Source: Planctomycetota bacterium
GTDB taxonomy: Bacteria > Planctomycetota > UBA1135 > GCA-002686595
NCBI GenBank assembly: GCA_016220085.1
Contig: JACRIN010000046.1
Span: forward strand, 1 to 38,383
Reading direction: 5' to 3'
DNA length: 38,383 bases
The notes below the pieces were generated by a model. It was not told the origin of the DNA and ran no database searches. It was given only the letters and a program-made list of their open reading frames with translations. The translations under genes were made by a program, and so were the position numbers. Positions 15,893 to 24,832 of this stretch are shown piece after piece; within the stretch, counting starts at the first letter, position 1, and every line of letters begins with the position of its first letter.

Positions 15893-16674
15893 CCGGCGGC
15901 CGACGCGAGCGCGCGTTCGACTTCGCTCTCGAGCCGCGCGAGCTCGTCGTCCGGGAGGCCGACCGCGCGCTTGGAGTCGAGCTTGCGATTGGTCGGTCGG
16001 CCGGCGAGGCCGAGCAACTTGATCCGACCGCGGGTCGAAAACGAGCCGAGGTCGAGCGCGTCGGCGAGGCGGCGGATGCCGGACGCCTCCGCCAGTTGCG
16101 CGAGCTCGACGCGCTCGACCCGCACCCCGAGCAGCTCGAAGCGCGCCCGGAATCGCTGCGCGCGCGCCTCCGTCTCGAGGCAGTACCAGTAGCAGAGCTG
16201 GTAGTCGTGCCATGCGAGGTGCGCGCCGCCGGTCGCGAGCTCGACGCGAGGATCGTCGGGCGAGTGGTAGTACTTCACGCCCTTGAACGCGCGCCCGGGG
16301 ATCGTGCCGAGCGTCCAGAGCGAGCGCGCGACGTCTCGCGCCGGCCGAACGAGGTGCAGCACCGTCGGTCGCACGCCGAGCGCGATCAGGCTCTCGAGGA
16401 AGCCCTTGCACGCGAGGTGGCTGGTCTCGGCGTAGATCGGCGCGTGGGAGCGGGCGATGCGCGGGAGCTTGTGCTCGAGCCAGAACTCGCGCGCCGTCTC
16501 GGGCCGCGCGAGGACGGTGCGCCACGCGCTCGCGAACGTCGGCTTCGGCTCGTGTTCCGCGTGCACGCGCGCGAAAAGCCCGAGCGCGCGGGCGAGGTAC
16601 TCGGTCCCGCTGCGGCCGGTGGTGAACGTGAACAGCAAGCGCCGGTGCAGCGCGCGGTCGAGCGCTTCGGTCAT
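15877..16674 (-). CDS. Sulfotransferase-like P-loop protein
   Basis: This 265-residue protein has the two PAPS-binding signatures of sulfotransferases: a 5'-phosphosulfate loop at about residues 15-30 (FTFTTGRSGTEYLARAL) and a 3'-phosphate loop (VLHLVRPARDVARSLW). It lacks a signal peptide and is therefore cytoplasmic. In bacteria such enzymes sulfate carbohydrates or small molecules, and the acceptor is unknown here. It is divergent from the ABC exporter genes, with 119 bp between the starts, so the two could share a regulatory region. Confidence 0.75.
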   Translation of the reverse strand: MTEALDRALHRRLLFTFTTGRSGTEYLARALGLFARVHAEHEPKPTFASAWRTVLARPETAREFWLEHKLPRIARSHAPIYAETSHLACKGFLESLIALGVRPTVLHLVRPARDVARSLWTLGTIPGRAFKGVKYYHSPDDPRVELATGGAHLAWHDYQLCYWYCLETEARAQRFRARFELLGVRVERVELAQLAEASGIRRLADALDLGSFSTRGRIKLLGLAGRPTNRKLDSKRAVGLPDDELARLESEVERALASAAGQSTS

Positions 16675-16793
16675 CGTCGCGTTCAGTTTGACCGCCGCGG
16701 GCCGCGAGCGCGAGGATGCGCTCGGTGTTCCGCGCCGCGAGTCGGCGCCTCGACGTTGTGGCCGGCTCGCGCAACCGACACAATCCGCGCCCG

Positions 16794-17861
16794 ATGGAAG
16801 CCGAAGTCGTGCTCGAGGCCGAGAAGCTCGGGAAGGTGTTCCGGACCTACCGTCGCAAGCCCGGTTTCCGCGGGATGCTCGCGAACTTCTTCCGGCGCGA
16901 GTACCTCGAGATCCGCGCGCTCGTCGACATCGACCTGAAGATCCGCCGCGGCGAGTTCGTCGGCCTGATCGGTTCGAACGGCGCGGGCAAGACGACGCTG
17001 GTGAAGCTGCTGACGGGGATCGTCGCGGGTTCCAGCGGGCGCTCGACCGTGCTCGGCGTGCCGAGCTTCCACCTGACCGACGGACAGAAACGCAAGCTCG
17101 CGTTGGTGATGGGGCAGCGATCTCAGCTTTGGTGGGACCTGCCCGCGTTGGATTCGTTCCACCTGCTCGCGGAGATCTACGAAGTGCCTCCGGCGAGGAT
17201 GCTGGCGCGCGCGTGGAGCTTCGCCGAGCGCCTGGAGGTCGCCGACCGACTCGACGTGCAGCTCCGCCACCTCTCGCTCGGCCAGCGCATGAAGATGGAG
17301 ATCATCGGCGCATTCGTGCACGAGCCGGAGATTGTGTTCCTCGACGAGCCGACGATCGGGCTCGACCTCGTCTCGCGCGAGACGATCCGACAGTTCCTGA
17401 TCGAGACCAATCGGCGCGAAGGCGCGACGGTCGTGCTGACGAGCCACGACATGGAGGACATCGAGTCGACGTGTCGCCGACTGATGATCCTCGACGCGGG
17501 CCGGATGCTCTTCGACGGCGATTTGGTCGAGCTCCAGCAGCGCATCGTCGGCGAGCGCGCGATCGAGCTGCACCTCGAACCGGGCTCGCGGGCGTGGACG
17601 CCGGACCTCGGGGCGGAGCTCGCGCCGTTCGGGGCTCGCCTGGTGCGCCACGGACCGCTGTCGATCGTGTTCTCGGTTCCCGCGTCGAGTGCGCAGCGCT
17701 TCGTGCAGCACCTGTTCGACCTGTTCCAGGTGCGCGATCTCTCCGTCGAGCGCGTGCCGCTCGAGGATCTCGTGCGGGACGTCTTCCGGGCGCGTTCGCT
17801 CGACGTCCGCGGCGCCGCGCCGGTCGCGAGCGTCTCCAGCGGAGCCGCACCGAGCCCGTGA
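16794..17861 (+). CDS. ABC transporter ATP-binding protein (COG4586 type)
   Basis: This 355-residue ATPase has Walker A at 60-67 (GSNGAGKT), an ABC signature at about 160-164 (LSLGQ) and Walker B at about 180-185 (VFLDEP). The N-terminus (FRTYRRKPGFRGMLANFFRR) and the C-terminal extension are typical of the uncharacterised ABC-2 exporters of the COG4586/4587/3694 group. It should energise export by the two permeases that follow. The ATG at 16794 is preferred over upstream in-frame codons because the sequence before it is not conserved-looking. It overlaps the first permease gene by GTGA. Confidence 0.9.
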   Translation: MEAEVVLEAEKLGKVFRTYRRKPGFRGMLANFFRREYLEIRALVDIDLKIRRGEFVGLIGSNGAGKTTLVKLLTGIVAGSSGRSTVLGVPSFHLTDGQKRKLALVMGQRSQLWWDLPALDSFHLLAEIYEVPPARMLARAWSFAERLEVADRLDVQLRHLSLGQRMKMEIIGAFVHEPEIVFLDEPTIGLDLVSRETIRQFLIETNRREGATVVLTSHDMEDIESTCRRLMILDAGRMLFDGDLVELQQRIVGERAIELHLEPGSRAWTPDLGAELAPFGARLVRHGPLSIVFSVPASSAQRFVQHLFDLFQVRDLSVERVPLEDLVRDVFRARSLDVRGAAPVASVSSGAAPSP

Positions 17862-18703
17862 GCGCGTCGTCCGTCCACGTCGCGGCTTGGCGACGCGATG
17901 TACGCCTGGTCGCGCGGACCGCGGTCTACGAGCTCCGCAAGCAGCTCGCGTTCCGCGCCGGGTTCCTCGTGCGCGAGGTGTTTCGCAACATCGGGCGACC
18001 TCTGGTGATGATCGCCGTGTTCTGGTCGATCTTCCGCCAGGACGGCGTCGAGCGCATCGGCACGTATCGCTTCGAGGAACTCGCGCGGTACATGATCCTG
18101 GTCGCGGTGCTCCAGCGGCTCATGTTCAACGAGCGCTCGCTCGACCTCGCGGACCAGATCTTCAACGGCACGCTCACCAAGTACCTGATCATGCCGGTGC
18201 GCGTCGGCCGATTGTTCGCCGCGCGGTTCGTCGAGCACGTGGCCCTTCAGTCGACGATCGCCGCGGGGCTCTTCGTGGTTGGCGCGTTGGTCGCACCGAA
18301 GATCTGGCCCTTCCCGGAGCGGCCGATCGCCGCCGCGCAGGCGGTGGTGCTCGTGCTTGGAGCGAGCTACGCGTACTACCAGTCGATCTACTTGCTGCAG
18401 CTCTTCGCGTTCTGGCTCGACGTCGTCTGGACGCTGATGGTGATGGCTCGCTTCGTCGTGGTGTTCGTCGCCGGCGTGCTCGTGCCCGTGACGCTGATGC
18501 CGGCGGCCGCGGCGGACTTCTTCCGGTGCCTCTATCCGTACTGGCTCGTCACCGGCCCGATCGAGATCTGGATCGGCAAGCAGTCGAGCCACGACTTCTG
18601 GATCGGACTCTGCATCGTCGCGGCGTGGATCCTCGGGTTGCACCTCGCGATCGCCCACGTCTGGTCGCGCGGGATGCGCCGGTACTCGGGCAGCGGGATG
18701 TAG
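17858..18703 (+). CDS. ABC-2 type permease (COG4587-like)
   Basis: This 281-residue membrane protein has about six hydrophobic segments, starting near PLVMIAVFWSIF and including VALQSTIAAGLFVVGALV, AVVLVLGASYAYY and FWIGLCIVAAWILGLHLAIA. It has the cytoplasmic N-terminal helix seen in this permease group (VARTAVYELRKQLAFRAGF). It is the first of two half-transporters served by the ATPase encoded upstream. GTG 17858 overlaps the ATPase stop and gives a start that fits the family. The substrate is unknown. Confidence 0.85.
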   Translation: MSASSVHVAAWRRDVRLVARTAVYELRKQLAFRAGFLVREVFRNIGRPLVMIAVFWSIFRQDGVERIGTYRFEELARYMILVAVLQRLMFNERSLDLADQIFNGTLTKYLIMPVRVGRLFAARFVEHVALQSTIAAGLFVVGALVAPKIWPFPERPIAAAQAVVLVLGASYAYYQSIYLLQLFAFWLDVVWTLMVMARFVVVFVAGVLVPVTLMPAAAADFFRCLYPYWLVTGPIEIWIGKQSSHDFWIGLCIVAAWILGLHLAIAHVWSRGMRRYSGSGM

Positions 18704-18711
18704 GCGCTCTG

Positions 18712-19503
18712 ATGAGTCTCGTGCAGCACCTGCGGATCGGGCGTCAGTTCGCGCGCATGGGCGTCGCGCGCAAGACGCAGTTCCGCGTCGAGTTCGTCTC
18801 GCAGATCGTGATGGACACCGTGTGGTATGCGACGCACGTCTCGGTGTTCGAGATGCTGATGCTGCACACTCAGGCGCTCGCCGGTTGGACCTTGCCGGAG
18901 CTACGGGTCTTTCTGTCGTTCCTGTTCGTCTCCGACGCGCTCTGGATGGCGTGGATGGGGAAGTCCTGGCACTTCGGGCGCGACTTGAAGGACGGCAACC
19001 TCGACCCGATTCGCGTGCGACCGGCGTCGCCGATCTTCCTCTACTTCTTACAGAGCTTCTCGCTCGAGGCCTGCGTCAACGGCGCGATCGCGTCTGGCTA
19101 TCTGGTCTGGGCTCTCCACAGCGCGGGGATCCTCACCGAGCCTCGCACGTGGCTGATCTTGCCCTGGGCGATCGCGCTGTGCTGGTGGGCGCGCGTCGTC
19201 GTCACCGTGCTCTTCTCGATCGCGGAGTTCTATCTCGTCAACTCCGACCTCGGGATGTTCGCGTACGAGCTCTTCCTCGGTCCGATCGAGCGCCCGCTGG
19301 ACGTCTTCGGGCGGCGCGTGAAGCAGTTCCTCCTGCTGGTCGTCCCGGTCGGCGTGCTGACGCATTTTCCGGCGGCGATGGTGCTCGGGCGCATCGGGCC
19401 GCTCGAAGCGGCCGCGCACTCGGTGTGGCTCGTCTTGCTCGGCCTCGGCGTCTTCCGCGCGTGGCGCGCGTCGTTTCGGCGCTACGAATCGGCGCTCTCG
19501 TGA
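18712..19503 (+). CDS. ABC-2 type permease (COG3694-like)
   Basis: This 263-residue membrane protein has about six hydrophobic segments and the N-terminal pattern HLRIGRQFARMGVARKTQFRVEFV, which corresponds to the second permease of COG4586/4587/3694 systems. The cytoplasmic loop FGRDLKDGNLDPIRVRPASP is a recognisable part of this family. It lies eight bases after the first permease. The three genes form one operon for an exporter of unknown substrate. Confidence 0.85.
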   Translation: MSLVQHLRIGRQFARMGVARKTQFRVEFVSQIVMDTVWYATHVSVFEMLMLHTQALAGWTLPELRVFLSFLFVSDALWMAWMGKSWHFGRDLKDGNLDPIRVRPASPIFLYFLQSFSLEACVNGAIASGYLVWALHSAGILTEPRTWLILPWAIALCWWARVVVTVLFSIAEFYLVNSDLGMFAYELFLGPIERPLDVFGRRVKQFLLLVVPVGVLTHFPAAMVLGRIGPLEAAAHSVWLVLLGLGVFRAWRASFRRYESALS

Positions 19504-19513
19504 GCGCCCGCGC

Positions 19514-19840
19514 TCAGTCGGCGACCTTGCGGCCCTGCTCGTAGACGCCGCTCTGCTCGGGGTCGAGCGAACCGTCCTCGCGCCAGAAGCTCCAACGCCC
19601 CGCGCGCTCTCCCTCGACGTACTCGCCGCTCTCGCGCAGGGTGCCGTCGGCGTACCAGCCCTCCGCCGGGCCGTGGCGGCGGCCGTCGATCCAAGTCACC
19701 GAGCTCTTGGGCTTGCCGCTCGCGAAGTAGGCGACCTGGGCGTCCGTCGCGCGCGTCTCGGTGCCGCCGAACCCCGGGATCAGGTTCCCGAAGTAGGCGA
19801 GGCAACCGAGCGCGCCGACAGCGATCAGGGAAAGCTTCAT
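19514..19840 (-). CDS. YwqK/MORN-variant repeat protein
   Basis: This 108-residue protein has one N-terminal hydrophobic segment (LSLIAVGALGCLAYF) and then three to four MORN-variant units of the form GxxxGxWxxWxxDGxL (GPAEGWYADGTLRESGEYVEGERAGRWSFWREDGSL). Proteins of the YwqK family are annotated in databases as antitoxin-like, but no toxin partner is seen here, and an exported or membrane-anchored repeat protein is more likely. It is convergent with the ABC operon, with ten bases between stops. Confidence 0.7.
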   Translation of the reverse strand: MKLSLIAVGALGCLAYFGNLIPGFGGTETRATDAQVAYFASGKPKSSVTWIDGRRHGPAEGWYADGTLRESGEYVEGERAGRWSFWREDGSLDPEQSGVYEQGRKVAD

Positions 19841-19877
19841 GCGCGCCCTTGGACGGGGCTTCGCCGCGCTTCTTCCC

Positions 19878-19925
19878 GAAAAAAGAGCTCCGGGCGCCGG
19901 CCCTGGCGGAGGGCAGGCGCCCGGA
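19878..19925 (-). terminator. Strong intrinsic terminator
   Basis: On the minus strand a 10-bp GC stem (TCCGGGCGCC / GGCGCCCGGA) encloses an inner 5-bp stem (GCCCT/AGGGC) with a five-base loop, and six T residues follow within four bases. It lies 24 bases after the stop of the lipoprotein gene at 19950-20675 and 38 bases before the start of the YwqK gene, so it separates these two transcripts. Confidence 0.85.
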
Positions 19926-19949
19926 AGGGGCGTCACGGGCGGGTTGCGG

Positions 19950-20675
19950 TCAGTCCGTGGTCCGCCCGAGGATCGGGAGCCGGGTGCGGCGGACCTCGCC
20001 TTGGTCGTCGACCTCGATGAGTTCGACGTAACCGGCGCGCTCGAGTCGCGCGACTCGCGCGAACCGCTCGACCTCGGACTCGCTCACCGCGACCTCGGGG
20101 TGGTAGTCGGCGAGGTCGTGCGCGCGCTCGCGGCGCCCGTCCGATTGCTGTTGGACGGCGATCGCGCCGCCATCGGTCGCCGGCGCCGCGAGGGAAATCG
20201 GGAACGCGTCGACGTAGAGCGTGTAACCGCCGGCGCCACTGTAGGGGGTCACCACCACGTGGACCTCGCGACCGGCTTCGAGCACGGAGAAGAGCCCGAC
20301 CTCGGGGTGCGCGGCGGTCTCGAAGCACGCGACGTAGTCGCCGATCAGCGGATCGTAGATGCAGACGTCGAAGTCGGCGTGCGGATCGTCGCTGACGAGC
20401 TCGACGCGCACGTCGATCGCCTGAGCGGAGTGGAACGCGAAGCCGTCGAAGAAGTCCGGGACGGAGGCGGGCAGGCTGCCGCGGATCGCGAGCGACTCGT
20501 AGGGCGCGAGGGTGCCGAAGTCGTTCGCGCAGCAGGCCTGATCGTTCGGCTCGTCCTCGTAGACGAAGGGATCGCCTTCGTAGCCGCAACCGTGGCAGTC
20601 CTCGCCGTGGCAACCGGCCGCGAGCGCGGCGAGCACGAGCACGGCGAACTTGGAGGCGTGGGACACGTGGCGCAT
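19950..20675 (-). CDS. Exported lipoprotein with PPC-like beta domain
   Basis: This 241-residue protein has a lipoprotein signal ending in LAAGC (Cys at about residue 22), followed at once by a Cys-rich stretch (HGEDCHGCGYEGD) and then DEPNDQACCANDFGTL. The DEPND opening and the later beta-strand pattern (RVELVSDDPHADFDVCIYD, GYTLYVDAFP) resemble bacterial pre-peptidase C-terminal (PPC) domains. The C-terminal 70 residues are charged. It probably sits on the outer membrane or in the periplasm; its function is unknown. The chosen ATG has GAGGAG seven nt upstream. A strong terminator follows the gene. Confidence 0.65.
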   Translation of the reverse strand: MRHVSHASKFAVLVLAALAAGCHGEDCHGCGYEGDPFVYEDEPNDQACCANDFGTLAPYESLAIRGSLPASVPDFFDGFAFHSAQAIDVRVELVSDDPHADFDVCIYDPLIGDYVACFETAAHPEVGLFSVLEAGREVHVVVTPYSGAGGYTLYVDAFPISLAAPATDGGAIAVQQQSDGRRERAHDLADYHPEVAVSESEVERFARVARLERAGYVELIEVDDQGEVRRTRLPILGRTTD

Positions 20676-20745
20676 GGGGAACTCCTCGCGACGCGGCGGT
20701 CGTAGCCGCGACGGAGCAGCGGAAGGCAACGCCTGTGCCGTTCGC

Positions 20746-21207
20746 TCACCAGCGATGGTACGCCGGATGACCTTCTTGCACCGCGACGAAGACCCCGCGG
20801 CAGGTCGCCGTGACCACGCCGGAGGACTCCACCGTCGCTTCGATCGTCGCGCGGTCCGCGGTCGATTCGACGACGCGGGCCTTCAAGCGCACGGGCAACG
20901 TCGACGGCGTCGGACGCTTCAGCTTGACGTGGAACTCCGCGGTGACCGTCGAAGGAGGTTCGTTCGCGTTCGCCTGGCGCATCAGGTGCCACGCGGCGGT
21001 CCAGTTCGAATGGCAGTCGAGCAGCGCGCCCAGGATGCCGCCGTTCAGCATGCCGGTGAACGCCTCGTGGTGCGGCTCCGGCATCCAATCGCTGACGACG
21101 ACGTCGCCTTCGACGCGGCTCTTGATGCGCAGGCCCTTCTCGTTCGCCGGGCCGCAACCGAAGCAGCGATTGTTCGGCGCGTAGCGGTCTTGGAGGATTT
21201 CGCTCAT
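20746..21207 (-). CDS. PaaI-family hotdog thioesterase
   Basis: The 153-residue product has the single hotdog fold of PaaI/YbgC-type acyl-CoA thioesterases: CFGCGPANEKGLRIKSRVEGD near the start, the central helix motif HHEAFTGMLNGGILGALLDC and the strand STVTAEFHVKLKRPTP. The short CFGCG N-terminal motif is common in this branch. The acyl substrate cannot be told. The start at MSEIL was chosen because upstream codons are Arg/Ala-rich and lie in a low-complexity stretch. Confidence 0.8.
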   Translation of the reverse strand: MSEILQDRYAPNNRCFGCGPANEKGLRIKSRVEGDVVVSDWMPEPHHEAFTGMLNGGILGALLDCHSNWTAAWHLMRQANANEPPSTVTAEFHVKLKRPTPSTLPVRLKARVVESTADRATIEATVESSGVVTATCRGVFVAVQEGHPAYHRW

Positions 21208-21248
21208 CGCCGCGAGCCTAGGGGCCCGCGCGGGCCGCCGCAACCACC

Positions 21249-21275
21249 GCGACGGCTGCGACGGCTGCGACGGCC
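21249..21275. repeat. Three 9-bp tandem repeats
   Basis: GCGACGGCT occurs twice, followed by GCGACGGCC and a partial fourth unit, in the short gap between the divergent thioesterase and miaB genes. It may be a simple slippage product. Confidence 0.6.
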
Positions 21276-21353
21276 GCGACGCGCGGGCGCCGCGCGACGG
21301 GCTGTGGCGTGGGCAAGCTCGAGCTGTCAGAATCCGCGGCCCTCCGTCCCCTG

Positions 21354-22781
21354 ATGAGTCTCCCGCGAGTCCAATCCCGTTCCGGCACGAACGCGGACGT
21401 CGAAGCCGCTGCGCCGAAGGTGCACGTCGTCACGTTCGGCTGCCAGATGAACAAGTACGACTCGCTCCTGGTCGAGGGCCGCTTCCAGCGCCACGGCTAC
21501 CGGATCGTCGGCGAAGCGGACGACGCGGACGTGCTGCTGTTCAACACCTGCTCGGTGCGCGACCACGCGGAAGAGCGCGTCTTCTCGTGGATCGGTGAAC
21601 TGAAGCGTCGCAAGGAAACCAGGCCGGAGCTCGTCATCGGCGTGCTCGGCTGCATGGCGCAGCGCGTCGGTGAGGAGATCTTCCGACGTGCCGGCCACGT
21701 CGACCTGGTCGTCGGCACGCGGGCGTTCCACAACTTGCCGGAGATGGTCGCCGAGCTGCGGCAACGCCGCGCGAACGGCCTCGCGCCGAAGAAGGCGCGC
21801 GTGATCGCGCTCTCGCTCGGCGAGCAGCCCGATGACGATCGCGAGGGAGAGCCCTACACCGGCGGCCGGCTCGGCTACCTCGCGGTGATGCGCGGCTGCG
21901 ATCTGAACTGCACGTTCTGCGTGGTGCCCAAGACGCGCGGGCGCGTGCTCAGCCGCCCGCTCGACGAGCTCGAGGCCGAAGCGCGTTGGATGGTCGCGCA
22001 GGGCGCGCAGGTGATCACCCTGCTCGGGCAGACGATCAACAGCTACGGCGAGGAGCTCGCGGCTCCCGGCCCGAACGAGCCGAAGCATCTCGGGCGCCAA
22101 GGACGGCCGAGCCTCGCCGACGTGCTCTATCGCCTGCAGGCGATCGACGGGCTCGTGCGCATCCGGATGATCACCGGACACGCGGCCTACGTCACGCCCG
22201 CGCTCGCGCGCGCGATCGCCGAGTGCTCGAAGGTCGATCGGTTCTTCCCGCTGCCCGTGCAATCGGGTTCCGATCGCATCCTGCGCGCGATGAAGCGCGG
22301 TTACACGACCGAGCTGTATCGCGATCGATTGACGATGCTGCGCGACGCGGTCCCTGACATCGAGCTCGGCACCGACTGGATCGTCGGTTTCCCGGGCGAG
22401 ACCGACGAGGACTTCGAGGCGAGCGAGCGTTGGCTCGCCGAGCAAGCGTACGTCCAGAACTACGTGTTCAAGTACAGCCCGCGGCCCGACACGCACGCGG
22501 GCGAAGCGCTGGTCGACGACGTGCCCGAAGCGATCAAGACCGAGCGCAACCAACGTCTGCTGCGCGCCGCGGAGCGCACGCAGCTCCTGCGCCTCCAAGG
22601 TTGGATCGGCAAGAGCGTGCAGGCGTTCGTCGAAGGAAAGAACGAGCGCGGACTCCTCGTCGCGCGCTCGTTCCACAACCTACCGATCAGCTTCGCCGGC
22701 GAGGACACGTCGATCGGCACCGTGCTCGAGCTCGAGCCCACCGACGCGACCTCGTTCGGCTTGTTCGCGAAGAAGGTCTGA
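21354..22781 (+). CDS. miaB: tRNA-2-methylthio-N6-dimethylallyladenosine synthase MiaB
   Basis: This 475-residue radical-SAM methylthiotransferase adds the methylthio group to isopentenyl-adenosine 37 of tRNAs reading UNN codons. The N-terminal UPF0004 domain carries the auxiliary cluster cysteines C30 (TFGCQMN), C66 (NTCSVRDHAEER) and C100 (LGCMAQR). The radical-SAM CxxxCxxC is C182, C186, C189 (RGCDLNCTFC), and a C-terminal TRAM domain ends the protein. The MiaB-type NTCSVR and KYSPRPDTHA motifs separate it from RimO and MtaB. ATG 21354 is preferred; a GTG at 21309 would add 15 residues. Confidence 0.95.
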   Translation: MSLPRVQSRSGTNADVEAAAPKVHVVTFGCQMNKYDSLLVEGRFQRHGYRIVGEADDADVLLFNTCSVRDHAEERVFSWIGELKRRKETRPELVIGVLGCMAQRVGEEIFRRAGHVDLVVGTRAFHNLPEMVAELRQRRANGLAPKKARVIALSLGEQPDDDREGEPYTGGRLGYLAVMRGCDLNCTFCVVPKTRGRVLSRPLDELEAEARWMVAQGAQVITLLGQTINSYGEELAAPGPNEPKHLGRQGRPSLADVLYRLQAIDGLVRIRMITGHAAYVTPALARAIAECSKVDRFFPLPVQSGSDRILRAMKRGYTTELYRDRLTMLRDAVPDIELGTDWIVGFPGETDEDFEASERWLAEQAYVQNYVFKYSPRPDTHAGEALVDDVPEAIKTERNQRLLRAAERTQLLRLQGWIGKSVQAFVEGKNERGLLVARSFHNLPISFAGEDTSIGTVLELEPTDATSFGLFAKKV

Positions 22782-22785
22782 CCTC

Positions 22786-24540
22786 TCAGCGCGTGCGCAG
22801 GTGCATGCGCAGCTCGCCGGTTTGGTGGCGAACCGTGCACGTCGTCGTGCCCTTCAGGTAGCGGTCGACCAACGCTTTCCAGTCGATCGCGGAGACGGCG
22901 CCGGCGAGCGTGGGGTCTTCCATCGACATCAGGTACTGCACGACGCCACCGACCGACTTGATCATCGTCGGGGTGCTGGCGATCGACAGCGAGCACGCGT
23001 CCGAGTTCTCGGCGAGCGCCTTGGCGAAGCGCGGGTCGCTCGTCGCCGACGGCGCGCCGGATTGACCGGCGTGGACGACCGCCTTGCGCAGCGCGGTGGG
23101 ATACGCGGAGAGCGCGACGCAGTCGCTGCCGAACCACCACGACACGCGGGCGGCGTCACCGAGCTCCGCGTAGTAGACCTCCTGGCCTTCGACGTCGTCG
23201 CTCGCGATCAGTTCGCCGATGCCGATCATGCCGAAGAGTTCCTCGAGTGTGCCTTCGAGCGCGAGCGGATCGCGCACGCCGATCACGACGACCTCGCCGA
23301 GCGACGGCAGTCCGTCGAGCTGCGCTTCGGTCACGCCGCCGAACATGCCCATGCCGAGCACCGCGGCGGCCTCCTCCTTCGGGACTTCGAGCGTGAACGA
23401 GGCGAACTCGCCGCTGAGCTGGCCGATCACGTCGCGCTCGAGATCGAGACCGCCCATCGCCTGCGAGGCCTTCGCGAGCTGGCTCTGCGCTTCGGTCTTC
23501 GATTTCTCGTCGACGCGGCCGAACGTCGCCCACACGTCGTTCCACAGGCCGTGGACGTCGAAGCCGACGAGCGCGAGCCCGACCGCGTCGGCCGGGATCT
23601 TCGCGTGGAGCTTCGAGCTCGGCACGTGCAGCGCGCCGAGCCACGACGTCAACGCGCCGGTCGGCGAGAGCTTGACCGCAACCTCGAGGTCGAGGTTCTC
23701 TCCGGAGCCGAAGTCGGCGCGCGCGTGGACCCAGCGCATGTCGGCGAGCCCGAGCTCGCGCACCCACCGGCCGCCTTCGTCCTCGCCGGCTTCCGCGAGC
23801 GCCTTGCGCCCGATCGGCGCGAGGTCGAGGAAGAACTCGGCGCGCGCTTGGCCGTGCGCGCGGCCGCGGGCCTCAAGCAGACCGGGGTGCGTCTCCATGC
23901 TCGGCTCGACTCCGCCCGCCTGCACGCGATCGATCAAACCGTGCGCGGCGGCGCGCAGCTCGGTCCCATCCTCGTCGACTAGCAACGCCGCGACGCCGCC
24001 GCAGCGCACGAACGCGACGCCGGACGGGTCGTCGTCCTGACCGACGTCGGTGTCCGAGGGGATCGAACCCCAGAGCTCGTACGTGATCCCGCCGTGGGAG
24101 TCCTGCTCGGCGCGCATGTGCACGCCGACCTTCGCGCGCACGGCGGAGACGAACGCGTCGAAGCTCGTCGCGTCCGCGCCGGGCTCGACGAGGAAGCCGA
24201 TGGTCGCGTGATCGAGCGTCGCGTCGCTGGCGACGAACATCGCGGCTTGGCCGTGGATCGAGTCGCAGAGCGCGCGCGGGTCGAGACCGTCGAGCTGCGA
24301 GGTGAGCTCGGCGTTCTGCTCTCCGATGTGCTGCCACAGCGCTGCGAACGTCGGATCGGTGGCGAGCTGCCACCACGCGTTGGCGCGCGCGTCGGCGCGC
24401 AGCGTGTCGAGCGGCGCGGTGCGCGCCATGAGCAGTGCGTCGCGCGGCACGAAGCGCAGGAGATCGGCGCTCGCGGCGACGGAGGACGTCGCGGGGTCGC
24501 TGAAGACCGGGAAAACCGAGACGAGGATCGGGAGCAGCAT
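22786..24540 (-). CDS. Exported DUF3352-like protein of unknown function
   Basis: The 584-residue product begins with a short hydrophobic N-terminus (MLLPILVSVFPVF) and then LLRFVPRDALLMARTAPLD, the kind of opening seen in DUF3352-like exported proteins. Later parts alternate beta-strands and helices (LHAKIPADAVGLALVGFDVH, LPSLGEVVVIGVRDPLALEG). No catalytic motif is visible. The N-terminus lacks a Lys or Arg before the hydrophobic core, so either the start lies slightly upstream or secretion is atypical. It is divergent from an SGNH hydrolase gene, with a 292-bp gap that contains no evident gene, and convergent with miaB. Confidence 0.65.
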   Translation of the reverse strand: MLLPILVSVFPVFSDPATSSVAASADLLRFVPRDALLMARTAPLDTLRADARANAWWQLATDPTFAALWQHIGEQNAELTSQLDGLDPRALCDSIHGQAAMFVASDATLDHATIGFLVEPGADATSFDAFVSAVRAKVGVHMRAEQDSHGGITYELWGSIPSDTDVGQDDDPSGVAFVRCGGVAALLVDEDGTELRAAAHGLIDRVQAGGVEPSMETHPGLLEARGRAHGQARAEFFLDLAPIGRKALAEAGEDEGGRWVRELGLADMRWVHARADFGSGENLDLEVAVKLSPTGALTSWLGALHVPSSKLHAKIPADAVGLALVGFDVHGLWNDVWATFGRVDEKSKTEAQSQLAKASQAMGGLDLERDVIGQLSGEFASFTLEVPKEEAAAVLGMGMFGGVTEAQLDGLPSLGEVVVIGVRDPLALEGTLEELFGMIGIGELIASDDVEGQEVYYAELGDAARVSWWFGSDCVALSAYPTALRKAVVHAGQSGAPSATSDPRFAKALAENSDACSLSIASTPTMIKSVGGVVQYLMSMEDPTLAGAVSAIDWKALVDRYLKGTTTCTVRHQTGELRMHLRTR

Positions 24541-24832
24541 CGGGTGGGCCTTTGCGATGGTCTTGGGCTCTCCGAGTCGGTCCGCGCGCCAGTTGCGCCG
24601 GATTGAGCCGATCCCGCACAGGCCGCGGCGGTGTCGATCGAGCGCGGGTTCGGAGCTTCGCGCCGGCCCCCGCCGTTCGCACGGGGCGGGCGGGGCGTTG
24701 CGAGGCTCTCGACGCGCGTTCGTCGCATCGCGATGGCCGAGCGGGTTGTCACGGAGCGTCGAGCAGAGGACAAATCGCGGGCCAAGTCGGCCGGCCCTTG
24801 TCCGCGCGCGCGCGACACGCGACGCTAGTCGG

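Noticed and set aside
24058..24080. Sequence like a tRNA T-loop (GGGATCGAACCCC)
   Set aside because: It lies inside the exported DUF3352-like gene, and no acceptor stem, D-arm or anticodon arm could be found around it.
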